A stretch of DNA of 64,000 bases from Kitasatospora aureofaciens (GTDB lineage: Bacteria; Actinomycetota; Actinomycetes; Streptomycetales; Streptomycetaceae): positions 124,001 through 188,000 of the forward strand of contig NZ_JAHTKP010000005.1 in the NCBI RefSeq assembly GCF_019192735.1, written 5' to 3'. A program made the translations under genes and the position numbers. Of the stretch, positions 33,495 to 40,764 are shown one piece after another (position 1 is the stretch's first letter; every line of letters begins with the position of its first letter). The notes below the pieces were generated by a model. That model did not search any database and was not told the origin of the DNA. It worked only from the letters and a program-made list of their open reading frames with translations.

Positions 33495-33986
33495 GTGTCG
33501 GCCGAGCCCATGAAGTCCCGCGAAGAGTGGCTGGCGTCCCTGCCCCGGATCTACGCGGCGGCCGGCTGCCTGCTGCGGGACGAGTCCGGCCGGATCCTGA
33601 TCGTGAAGGCGGGGTACCGCGAGCACTGGCAGTTCCCGGGCGGCACGATCGACCTCGGGGAGGGCCCGGCCGAGTGCGCCGCACGGGAGTTGACGGAGGA
33701 GACCGGCATCGTCAAGGCCGCCGGCGACCTGCTGGCCATCTCCTGGACCCACCCCTCCGCCGAACTCGACCACCCCGCCGAGCACTTGCTCTTCGACTTC
33801 GGCACCGTCCCGGACGGCACCCCCGTGACCGTCCCGGCCGGTGAGCTCGACGACTACCGCTGGGTCTCCGACGAGGAGGCGCTCGTGCTGCTCGGCCCGT
33901 CCCGCTCGGCGCGGCTGCGGGCGGCGATGGAGGCCGCTGTCGACGGGCGGGTGCGGATCGTCACCACGAACGTCTCGGGATTCTGA
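33495..33986 (+). CDS. NUDIX hydrolase
   Basis: This 163-residue enzyme has a complete Nudix box, GGTIDLGEGPAECAARELTE followed by ETGI, which binds Mg2+ and cleaves a nucleoside diphosphate linked to some other group X. The GTG start at 33495 has GAGGAGG eight bases upstream. The substrate cannot be predicted from the box. The transcription unit is single and ends at the hairpin at 34006-34039. Confidence 0.9.
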   Translation: MSAEPMKSREEWLASLPRIYAAAGCLLRDESGRILIVKAGYREHWQFPGGTIDLGEGPAECAARELTEETGIVKAAGDLLAISWTHPSAELDHPAEHLLFDFGTVPDGTPVTVPAGELDDYRWVSDEEALVLLGPSRSARLRAAMEAAVDGRVRIVTTNVSGF

Positions 33987-34005
33987 CGGGCGGTCGCGAG
34001 CGGTG

Positions 34006-34039
34006 CGGGCCCCGGGGCGGTCGACCGTCCCGGGGCCCG
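34006..34039. terminator. Bidirectional terminator between convergent genes
   Basis: CGGGCCCCGGG (34006-34016) and CCCGGGGCCCG (34029-34039) form a perfect 11-bp stem with inner pairing of GGTCGACC. It serves the NUDIX gene and the convergent Clp-N gene. Confidence 0.72.
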
Positions 34040-34047
34040 TCCGCGGT

Positions 34048-34803
34048 TCACGGCTGCCTCGGGTCCTCGTTCCGGGCGGCGATGATGGCGGTGATGGCCT
34101 CCGAGATGAAGGTCGCGGCCTCGGCCCGGTCCACGTCCAGGTCGGCGAGCACGCCCGTGCCGTTCTCCTGCTCCAGCAGGGCGAGCAGGATGTGCTCGGT
34201 GCCGACGTAGTTGTGCCCGAGCTTGAGCGCCTCGCGGAAGGTCAGCTCCAGGACCTTCTTGGCCTGCGCGTCGAACGGGATCAGCGCGGGTAGCTTGTCG
34301 GCGGGGGCCGGCAGGACGGCGGCCGTCGCGGTGCGGACCGCCTCCGCGCTGATGCCCTGGGCGGTGAGCGCCTTGGCGCCGATGCCCTCGGGTTCGGCGA
34401 TCAGGCCGAGCAGCAGGTGCTCGGCGGTGATCTCGGCGTTGCCGGCCGTCCTGGCCTCCTCCTGCGAGACCACGACGACGTGCCGGGCCCGGTCGGTGAA
34501 GCGGGCGAAGCCCTGGCTGGGGTCGAGGTCGTCGGGGGTGGCCGGGTCCTTGGGGACGAAGCGTTTCTGGGCGGCCTGCTTGCTCACGCCCATGCTCCGG
34601 CCGATGTCGGTCCAGGACGCGCCGGAGCGGCGGGCCTGGTCCACGAAGTGGCCGATCAGGTGGTCGGCCAGGTCGTCCAGGTGGTCGGCGGCGATGACCG
34701 CGTCGGACAGCTGGTCGAGCGCGTCGGTGTGGACCTTCTTGATCGCGGCGATCAGGTCGTCGAGGCGCAGCGGAGTCGTGCTGGGAACAACGGGATTCTC
34801 CAT
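34048..34803 (-). CDS. Clp-N-domain protein with N-terminal helix-turn-helix
   Basis: This 251-residue protein joins a helix-turn-helix (SGASWTDIGRSMGVSKQAAQ, about residues 62-81) to a double Clp-N repeat: ARFTDRARHVVVVSQEEART with AEHLLLGLI, and AKKVLELTFREALKLGHNYV with TEHILLALL. Clp-N domains normally bind adaptors or substrates of ClpA/ClpC, but no AAA+ domain is present here. It could be a regulator whose stability or activity is tied to Clp. Two inverted repeats directly upstream of its start suggest autoregulation. Confidence 0.85.
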   Translation of the reverse strand: MENPVVPSTTPLRLDDLIAAIKKVHTDALDQLSDAVIAADHLDDLADHLIGHFVDQARRSGASWTDIGRSMGVSKQAAQKRFVPKDPATPDDLDPSQGFARFTDRARHVVVVSQEEARTAGNAEITAEHLLLGLIAEPEGIGAKALTAQGISAEAVRTATAAVLPAPADKLPALIPFDAQAKKVLELTFREALKLGHNYVGTEHILLALLEQENGTGVLADLDVDRAEAATFISEAITAIIAARNEDPRQP

Positions 34804-34804
34804 G

Positions 34805-34823
34805 CGTCAACCGTAGGTTGTCG
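34805..34823. promoter_or_regulatory. Putative operator, proximal copy
   Basis: CGTCAAC (34805-34811), five bases, GTTGTCG (34817-34823): one mismatch from the distal copy. It lies immediately before the Clp-N gene start codon, where bound protein would block translation initiation or transcription. Confidence 0.6.
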
Positions 34824-34830
34824 ATGCCAT

Positions 34831-34853
34831 ATCGTCAACCGATAGTTGACGAT
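34831..34853. promoter_or_regulatory. Putative operator, distal copy
   Basis: ATCGTCAAC (34831-34839) and GTTGACGAT (34845-34853) are perfect 9-bp arms around CGATA. It lies 28 bp from the first copy, between the divergent Clp-N/HTH and GNAT genes. Confidence 0.7.
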
Positions 34854-34899
34854 GTTTCCGGGTAGGCTTCGAGAAATCGGGTGACAGGACGGAGCGAAG

Positions 34900-35502
34900 G
34901 TGTCGGACATGGCTGCCGAGCTGCGGATCCTCACCCTGCCCGAGGCCGAGGTGCCGGCCGAACTCAAGCTCCGGGTGGCCGAGTTGCAGGACCTGGCCTG
35001 GCCGGGCCCGCCCGGTCCGTCCGGTCCGTCCGCCGGGCCCGTGCACGATCCGGCGCTGCGCCCGCTCTCCATGCTGCTGCTGGACGGCACCCGGGTGGTG
35101 GCCGCGCTGGACGTGCTCTCCAAGGACCTCGTCCACGCCGGCCGGACGTACGCGGCGAGCGGGCTGTCCACCGTGGTCACCGACCCGGCCTGCCGCGGCC
35201 TCGGCCACGGGCGGCGGCTGGTGGCGGCGGCCCGCGCCACCGCCCGGGACGGCGGCGCGGACCTCGGGCTGTTCACCTGCGACCGCGGGCTCCAGGGCTT
35301 CTACGAGAGCGCCGGCTGGGGGTCGCTGCCGGGCGCGGTGCTGGTCGGGGGTACGGCGGAGGAGCCGTTCCCCAGCGACCGGGAGGGCTTCGACAAGGTG
35401 ACGATGGCGGCCTTCTTCACCGCGCACGCCGAGCGTCACCGGGCGGACTTCCCGCACAGCCGGATCGCCCTCCACCCCGGGACGATCGACAAGCTCTGGT
35501 AG
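34900..35502 (+). CDS. GNAT-family N-acetyltransferase
   Basis: This 200-residue protein has the acetyl-CoA motif: LSTVVTDPACRGLGHGRRLV (Q/RxxGxG/A pattern) followed by ADLGLFTCDRGLQGFYESAG. The overall layout resembles aminoglycoside 2'-N-acetyltransferases, but resistance cannot be inferred. A PGPPGPSGPS stretch near residue 42 is unusual. It is divergent from the Clp-N/HTH gene and shares the operator region with it. Confidence 0.85.
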   Translation: MSDMAAELRILTLPEAEVPAELKLRVAELQDLAWPGPPGPSGPSAGPVHDPALRPLSMLLLDGTRVVAALDVLSKDLVHAGRTYAASGLSTVVTDPACRGLGHGRRLVAAARATARDGGADLGLFTCDRGLQGFYESAGWGSLPGAVLVGGTAEEPFPSDREGFDKVTMAAFFTAHAERHRADFPHSRIALHPGTIDKLW

Positions 35503-35573
35503 ATCGACAAGCTCTGGCGGGTGCCTGCGACGGGTGCCTGCGACGGGTGCCTGCGACGGGTGCCTGCGACGGG
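35484..35573 (+). repeat. Duplicated gene end followed by 13-bp tandem repeat
   Basis: GATCGACAAGCTCTGG, the last codons of the acetyltransferase gene, is repeated 18 bp later just after the stop. Then four exact 13-bp copies of GGGTGCCTGCGAC (from 35519) follow up to the convergent phosphatase gene. Confidence 0.92.
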
Positions 35574-35596
35574 TGGCCGCGTACGGCGGTGGCCGC

Positions 35597-36334
35597 CTAC
35601 GCCTCGGGCAGCAGGCGGGCCCGGACGGCGTGGATGGCGGCGGGCGCGACCCCGGCGGAGAGCAGGTAGCCGGCCGGGTCGAAGCCGTCCAGCGTGGCGG
35701 CCAGCGCGGCCTCGGCGGTGGTGCCGGCCTCGGCGAGCACCGCGTCGATCCGGCGGTACTGGTCCGGCAGGCCCAGCATCCCGTACAGGGGGCGGACGTT
35801 GGGCCCGCTGAGCAGGTAGTCCTCGGCTATCGCGGCCGCTTCGACGCCGGCCAGGGCGAGCAGCAGCAGGGCGGCCAGACCGGTGCGGTCACGCCCGGCG
35901 CCGCAGTGGACGACCAGGCCGCCGGGCCGGGCGCCGGCCACGGTGGTGATCAGCTCGGCTGCGGCGTGCGGGCAGTGGTCCAGGTAGGGGCGGAGCGCGA
36001 GCGGGGTGCCGTCCAGCCGACCGTGCGTCTCCCACCAGGCGGGGCCGGCGAGTTCGTCCAGCGGGACGCGGATCAGGTCGATGCCCTCGGGGAGCGGGAG
36101 GAGCGGCTTGTACTCCTCGGTGTTGCGCAGGTCGACGACGGTGCGGACACCGTGGGCGCGGAGGGCGTCCCAGCCCTCGGCGGTGAGGCGGTCGAGGTTG
36201 TCGGCCCGGACGATCGCGCCGCGGGCGGTCGGGCGGCCGGAGGCGGTGGGCAGTCCGCCCAGGTCGCGGACGTTGAGGCAGCCGTCCCAGACGAGGGTGC
36301 GATCCTCGGCGGTGGTCAGCGCGTGCGTCCTCAT
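35597..36334 (-). CDS. Tyrosine-protein phosphatase (DSP/Tyr_phosphatase family)
   Basis: This 245-residue protein has the active site VVHCGAGRDRTG (CxxGxxRT pattern, nucleophile Cys) and the upstream VVDLRNTEEY. Such bacterial enzymes remove phosphate from Tyr, or act on inositides or phosphoryl lipids. The N-terminal GCLNVRDLGGLPT is the usual start of this family. It is a single gene. Confidence 0.9.
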   Translation of the reverse strand: MRTHALTTAEDRTLVWDGCLNVRDLGGLPTASGRPTARGAIVRADNLDRLTAEGWDALRAHGVRTVVDLRNTEEYKPLLPLPEGIDLIRVPLDELAGPAWWETHGRLDGTPLALRPYLDHCPHAAAELITTVAGARPGGLVVHCGAGRDRTGLAALLLLALAGVEAAAIAEDYLLSGPNVRPLYGMLGLPDQYRRIDAVLAEAGTTAEAALAATLDGFDPAGYLLSAGVAPAAIHAVRARLLPEA

Positions 36335-36440
36335 GGGGTTCCCCGTTTCCTCGACCGGGGGCCCGTTACCCCCTCGTTATGTAAGGACTCCCGGGAGATC
36401 CGGATGGTTCCTCGGCGTTCGAGTCGTCGGAACCTGCCGT

Positions 36441-37178
36441 TCAGGCGGCGGTGGGGGCGTCGGCCTCGGCGCGGACCAGCTTCTCCATCGGCTCGACGGC
36501 GATCTGACCGAGCATCGAACCGCCCACGATGGCGCCGATCAGGAAGACGGTGGACAGCCAGGCCATGGTCGCCACCGGCAGGGTGAACGCGCCGACCACC
36601 CGGGCCACGCACTCGGCCAGCAGCGCGGTGCCCCAGATCGCCGAGAACAGACGCTCGCAGCGGCGGAAGGCGCGCGAGCCGGCCGCCCGGCCCTCGACCA
36701 GCCGCTGCCAGGCGGCGGCGCGGTCGCGGTTGCCCTTGGTCACGAAGGGCATCAGCATCGGGGTCATCACCGGCCGGCGGAGCAGCGCGGAGACCAGGAT
36801 CGCCAGCGCCACGGTGCCGCTCAGCCCGCCGTCCTTGGCGATCATCAGCCGGGCGTCGCCGGTGACGAAGGTGAGCGCCAGGCCGGCCAGGTTGACGGCC
36901 AGCATCAGCGAGGCCCACAGGTTGAGCTTGCGCTCGCGCAGCAGGCCGAGGACGGTCCGGCCGGCCGGGACGGCGCTGCTCCAGGCCAGGGCGGCGAACT
37001 CGCTCAGGCCGCAGACCGAGTGCAGCAGGTAGTAGCCGGCCATCGGGGCGGCCACGTCCAGGGCGAGCGGGCGGAGCGCGGAGACCAGCGGGTTGGGTGC
37101 CTTCTTCGCGTGCTTCGCGGCGGCCGGGGCGGCCTCGGCCGGGGCGACGGTGGCGGCGGCACTGAGGGTCTGGCTCAT
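36441..37178 (-). CDS. Integral membrane protein, VC0807-like
   Basis: This 245-residue protein has an Ala/Lys-rich N-terminus and about five membrane helices (AGYYLLHSVCGLSEFAALAW, WASLMLAVNLAGLALTFV, TVALAILVSALL, AIWGTALLAECV, LSTVFLIGAIVGG). It resembles the VC0807 family, for which no function is established. It is a single gene with its own ribosome site. Confidence 0.72.
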   Translation of the reverse strand: MSQTLSAAATVAPAEAAPAAAKHAKKAPNPLVSALRPLALDVAAPMAGYYLLHSVCGLSEFAALAWSSAVPAGRTVLGLLRERKLNLWASLMLAVNLAGLALTFVTGDARLMIAKDGGLSGTVALAILVSALLRRPVMTPMLMPFVTKGNRDRAAAWQRLVEGRAAGSRAFRRCERLFSAIWGTALLAECVARVVGAFTLPVATMAWLSTVFLIGAIVGGSMLGQIAVEPMEKLVRAEADAPTAA

Positions 37179-37333
37179 GGTGGGTTCCTCCCCGGCTGGT
37201 GGCCACGGGCCGGTGCCCGCGTCGTGCCTCCAGTTTTCCGGGGCGACCCTCCGTCAGAGCAGTGTCGTCCGTTGCCGGATCCGTATGACAGACGTCATGG
37301 TGCGCGCCGTGACACCGCCTCCGAGCTGCGACG

Positions 37334-37447
37334 TCATTCCTGCGTCGGCGCCGTGAAGGTCCACAGTTCGCGGCCCGGCGTGTCCTCGCAGCGCACGCTG
37401 CGGTGGTCGCGCAGTCCCTCCGCGTGGAACTCCCGGGCGGTCGTCAT
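37334..37447 (-). CDS. Small 37-residue protein of unknown function
   Basis: ATG 37447 has AAGGA six bases upstream. The peptide runs MTTAREFHAEGLRDHRSVRC to a C-terminal LWTFTAPTQE. Codon third positions are G or C biased, as in the neighbours. It has no signal or membrane segment. Size makes the call tentative. Confidence 0.4.
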   Translation of the reverse strand: MTTAREFHAEGLRDHRSVRCEDTPGRELWTFTAPTQE

Positions 37448-37706
37448 GGCGGTCCTTCCCGGGCGGTCGGCCGGCAGGGGGTGGGGTACGGATCGGTGGC
37501 GGGCCGGGCGCGGGGGGCGTCATGCTGACGGCGTGGTCCGGACGTGGGAGGCCGCCTTGGAAACGGGGCCCGATTGCTTCGTCTACTGACAACCTGGGCT
37601 GGGAGGGCCCGGCCGGGCTGTGGGCGAACGGCAGCCGTCCACGGGACCTTGGGCCCGGCCGTCCGTGGTCCGAGGACTCGGCCCGTTCCCGTCGCCCGGA
37701 TGGCGC

Positions 37707-38528
37707 ATGATGTGGCGGGTGCAGAGTGCAGAGCGCCCCGGAGCGGGCACCGGCAACCCCGTCGGCCGGTCCGGACCAGTACCCCCTGCCGGCCCACCAC
37801 CGGGCCCGGCCCCTGCCCCCACCGACCTGGCCGAGGCGGTCCAGGCCGCACAGCGCGGCGACGAGGAGGCCTTCCGGCTGCTGTTCCGGACCGTCCAGCC
37901 GGGCCTGCTCCGCTATCTGCGGGTGCTGGTCGGCGGACGCCCGGAGGACGCGCAGGACGCCGAGGACATCGCCTCCGAGGCCTGGCTGCAGATCGCCCGC
38001 GACCTGCGCGACTTCTCCGGCGACGGGGACGGCTTCCGCGGCTGGGCCGCCACCATCGCCCGCAACCGCGCGCTGGACCACCTGCGCGCCCGGCGCCGCC
38101 GTCCGGTCGCCGACCTGCCGTTCGAGTACCTGGCCGAGCTGTCCGCCGGGGACGACACCGCCGGCTCCGCGCTGGCCCGGGTCGGCACGGGCGACGCGCT
38201 GGCGCTGATCTCCCGGCTGCCGCGCGACCAGGCGGAGGCGGTGCTGCTGCGGGTGGTGATGGAGCTGGACGCCGAGAGCGCCGCGCAGGTGCTCGGCAAG
38301 CGGGCCGGCACCGTCCGGATGGCCGCCCACCGGGGGCTGCGGCGGCTGGCCAAGCTGCTGGAGCAGCCGTTCGGGGCGGGGACGGGGATCCCGGCCGCGC
38401 AGGTGGCGGACCGGGCCCTGGGGGCGGCCGGGAAGGGCACCGGCAAGGCCGCCGGGAGATCCGCGAAAGAAATTCCTCCGCAGGGTGTGACAGAACGCCG
38501 GGCCGCGACGCTGAAGGACATGAGATGA
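37707..38528 (+). CDS. ECF-type RNA polymerase sigma factor
   Basis: This 273-residue protein has region 2 (AQRGDEEAFRLLFRTVQPGL, DAEDIASEAWLQIARDL) and region 4 (ISRLPRDQAEAVLLRVVMEL, VLGKRAGTVRMAAHRGLRRL). A Pro-rich leader of about 35 residues precedes region 2; I chose ATG 37707 (alternative 37710). Its stop overlaps the next gene by ATGA, so sigma factor and membrane-anchored partner are made together. Confidence 0.85.
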   Translation: MMWRVQSAERPGAGTGNPVGRSGPVPPAGPPPGPAPAPTDLAEAVQAAQRGDEEAFRLLFRTVQPGLLRYLRVLVGGRPEDAQDAEDIASEAWLQIARDLRDFSGDGDGFRGWAATIARNRALDHLRARRRRPVADLPFEYLAELSAGDDTAGSALARVGTGDALALISRLPRDQAEAVLLRVVMELDAESAAQVLGKRAGTVRMAAHRGLRRLAKLLEQPFGAGTGIPAAQVADRALGAAGKGTGKAAGRSAKEIPPQGVTERRAATLKDMR

Positions 38529-39571
38529 GCACCAACCGATCCCGTCGGATCGACCGTGATACTGCCGAGCAGCTGCTCGGCGGTGCCGTGGGCGGCCCGT
38601 CGGCCGGGCAGGACGCCTCGCTCACCGGATCGGACGGTACCGGGCAGCTTGCCCGCGTACTCGCCGCGGCCGCCGCTCCCGCGACGGCCGCCGAGCTGGC
38701 CGGGGAGGAGGCCGCCCTGACCGCGTTCCGGGAGGCCCGTCTCACGCCCGACCCCGTACAGATGACCGCACCCGTCCGGAGACGATCGATGGCAACCGCC
38801 ACGCTGGCCAGGGCCTTCAGCGCGAAGGCCGCTGCCGCCGTGCTCGGCGCCACCGCGCTGTGCGGGGTCGCGGTCGCCGCCGGTACGGGCAACCTGTCCT
38901 CCGCGCTGGACGGTGGCCCCTCGGAGCCCGAGCACTCGCTCGCTCCGGTCGGCACCCCCGGTACCTCGTCCGCCGCGGGGACCGGTACCGCCTCGACCGG
39001 CACCCCGTCCGGCCGCCCGTCCGGCACCGGTTCGTCCGCCACCGGTTCGTCCGGCGGCGGCTCGCAGGCGCTCAAACCGTCGGCCACGCCGTCGCCCGGA
39101 GCGTCCTCCGCGGACGGGCACGGCACTCCGCCGGCCTCGCCCGCGGTGGTCGCCCTCTGCCACACGTTCGCCGACCGGACGGGCAAGGGCGAACACCCGG
39201 CCCGGCTGGTCACGGACCCGCTGTTCGGCCCACTGGTCATGGAGGCCGGCGGACCGGACAAGGTGGAGGACTACTGCGTGGCGGCGCTCGGCCGGGCGGC
39301 GAACGACGCCCCCCGGAGCGCCACCCCGCAGCCGCACGATCCCGGCCGTCCGGGCCCGAGCGCCGACCCCGGCGGTGGGACCGGAAACGGGACCGATGCC
39401 GGAAAGGGCAACGGTGACGGCGGCGCCGGCAAGAACGGCGGCGGTGGCACCGGAGACGGCAGCGGCGGCAAGCCCGGCAAGGGCGGGGCCACCGGCCTCC
39501 CGCTGACGGCGCTGCCCACGCCGCCCGACGTGCACCAGACCAAACCCGACAACTCACCGCCCCAGAGGTGA
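38525..39571 (+). CDS. Membrane protein with low-complexity tail, possible sigma-factor partner
   Basis: This 348-residue protein has a cytoplasmic N-terminus (IDRDTAEQLLGGAVGG, EEAALTAFREARL), a single membrane helix (AAAAVLGATALCGVAVAAGT, about residues 100-120), then an extracytoplasmic Ser/Thr/Gly/Pro-rich region with a small conserved part (VVALCHTFADRTGKGEHPAR, DYCVAALG) carrying two Cys. Overlap with the sigma gene and the topology suggest an anti-sigma-like role. No classical zinc anti-sigma motif (HxxxCxxC) is seen. Confidence 0.72.
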   Translation: MSTNRSRRIDRDTAEQLLGGAVGGPSAGQDASLTGSDGTGQLARVLAAAAAPATAAELAGEEAALTAFREARLTPDPVQMTAPVRRRSMATATLARAFSAKAAAAVLGATALCGVAVAAGTGNLSSALDGGPSEPEHSLAPVGTPGTSSAAGTGTASTGTPSGRPSGTGSSATGSSGGGSQALKPSATPSPGASSADGHGTPPASPAVVALCHTFADRTGKGEHPARLVTDPLFGPLVMEAGGPDKVEDYCVAALGRAANDAPRSATPQPHDPGRPGPSADPGGGTGNGTDAGKGNGDGGAGKNGGGGTGDGSGGKPGKGGATGLPLTALPTPPDVHQTKPDNSPPQR

Positions 39572-39801
39572 GCCCAGAACTCCGGGTGGGTGGCGAGCGA
39601 CTCCCCCCGGGCTCGCCGCCCATCCGGACCGAACCACCGCCGTACCCCGCAAGGCCGCAGCACCCGCAGTAACCGCAGTACCCACCCGAAGACCCCGGGT
39701 GGCCGGTCGGCTCCCCCGTGCCCGCCGTCCACCCGGCCGGCCCCCGGCCGGACCGGCAGGCGCTCACCCCGGACGCGCCGCCGGCCCGGCCGGCCCGGAA
39801 C

Positions 39802-39838
39802 GTGTGGCCCGCCCGCCCGCAGTCCGGGCGGGCCACAC
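39802..39838 (+). terminator. Strong hairpin in 305-bp spacer
   Basis: GTGTGGCCCGCCCG (39802-39815) and CGGGCGGGCCACAC (39825-39838) form a perfect 14-bp stem with a nine-base loop. It is 230 bp after the preceding stop and only 38 bp before the next start. The rest of the spacer (39572-39876) shows no gene or motif I can support. Confidence 0.7.
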
Positions 39839-39876
39839 ACACCCTGTGCTCCACCCAGACCACACCTGGACCGACC

Positions 39877-40626
39877 GTGACCGTCACTGTGTACGACCAC
39901 GAGCCGGCGGTCGGGGATCCGCTGCCCGGTTCCCCGGCCGCCTCACCTTCTCCCGAGGCCGTCGAGACCGCCTTCCTTCCGGCGTTCGTGGTTTACCCGC
40001 CCGCGGATACCGCCGATACCGCCGAACTTCCGGTGGTCGCGGCCTCCGCCGCCCCCGAGTCACCGTCCCCCGAGTCACCGTTCCTGGAGCCGCCATCCCC
40101 GGAAGCGGCCGAGATCGCCGCCGCCCCGGTGTTCGTGGATTCCTCCGGCCGCCGCCGTCGGCGGATCCGCCGGCTGGCCGTCCTGCTCGCCGTCCCGGCG
40201 GCCGGCTACCTCGTGCTGCTGGTCAGCACGGTGCTTGGCGGGCCCACCGTCAGCGCGCCGTTCCTGCCGCTGCCACAGCCGCCCGCGGCGGCCGCCCCCG
40301 CGCCCGAGCCCACGGCGACCACCGCGCCGAGCGAGCCGGCGCCGACGGACCTCGGGACGGCGCGCCCGGACTCCGTCCAGCCGGCCCCCGTCCGGCCGAC
40401 GACGGTCGCCCACCACCCCACCACCCCGGCGGCCCCTGCCCCGTCGGCCGCACCGGCCGCGCCCGGAGGCGTGCCCGTCGCTCCCGAGCCGCCGGCGGCG
40501 ACCGCCACTCCGACACACGGCGGGACCAGCACCGGCACCGCCGCTCCCACCGTCGGCCCGCCGCCCGGCCACGGACACCCGACGGGCGCGCCGGGCAAGC
40601 CGACCAAGCCCGCTCCGGCCCCCTGA
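39877..40626 (+). CDS. Single-helix membrane protein with proline/alanine-rich tail
   Basis: This 249-residue protein from GTG 39877 (alternative GTG 39889) has an acidic Pro/Glu/Ala N-terminus, a basic stop-transfer RRRRRIRRL, one membrane helix (AVLLAVPAAGYLVLLVSTVL, about residues 95-115), then a Pro/Ala/Thr-rich extracytoplasmic tail. I know no domain for it. It precedes the deacetylase/glycan synthase gene, so a role at the cell surface is plausible but unproven. The ribosome site is weak (TGGA), and a hairpin stands directly upstream. Confidence 0.6.
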   Translation: MTVTVYDHEPAVGDPLPGSPAASPSPEAVETAFLPAFVVYPPADTADTAELPVVAASAAPESPSPESPFLEPPSPEAAEIAAAPVFVDSSGRRRRRIRRLAVLLAVPAAGYLVLLVSTVLGGPTVSAPFLPLPQPPAAAAPAPEPTATTAPSEPAPTDLGTARPDSVQPAPVRPTTVAHHPTTPAAPAPSAAPAAPGGVPVAPEPPAATATPTHGGTSTGTAAPTVGPPPGHGHPTGAPGKPTKPAPAP

Positions 40627-40675
40627 CGCCGACCCCCTGACGCCGGCCCCGTGACGCCGACCCCCTGACGCCCGG
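40617..40675 (+). repeat. 17-bp tandem repeat after membrane-protein gene
   Basis: Four imperfect copies of CCCCCTGACGCCGACCC-like units begin within the last codons and continue past the stop. Confidence 0.85.
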
Positions 40676-40764
40676 CTCCCCCCCGTCCGCGCAGCGCACC
40701 GTCCGCGCTGCGCCGGTCCGTCGTGCCCCAAACCCCTCCGTCCCCTCCCGAAAGCACCCGCCCC

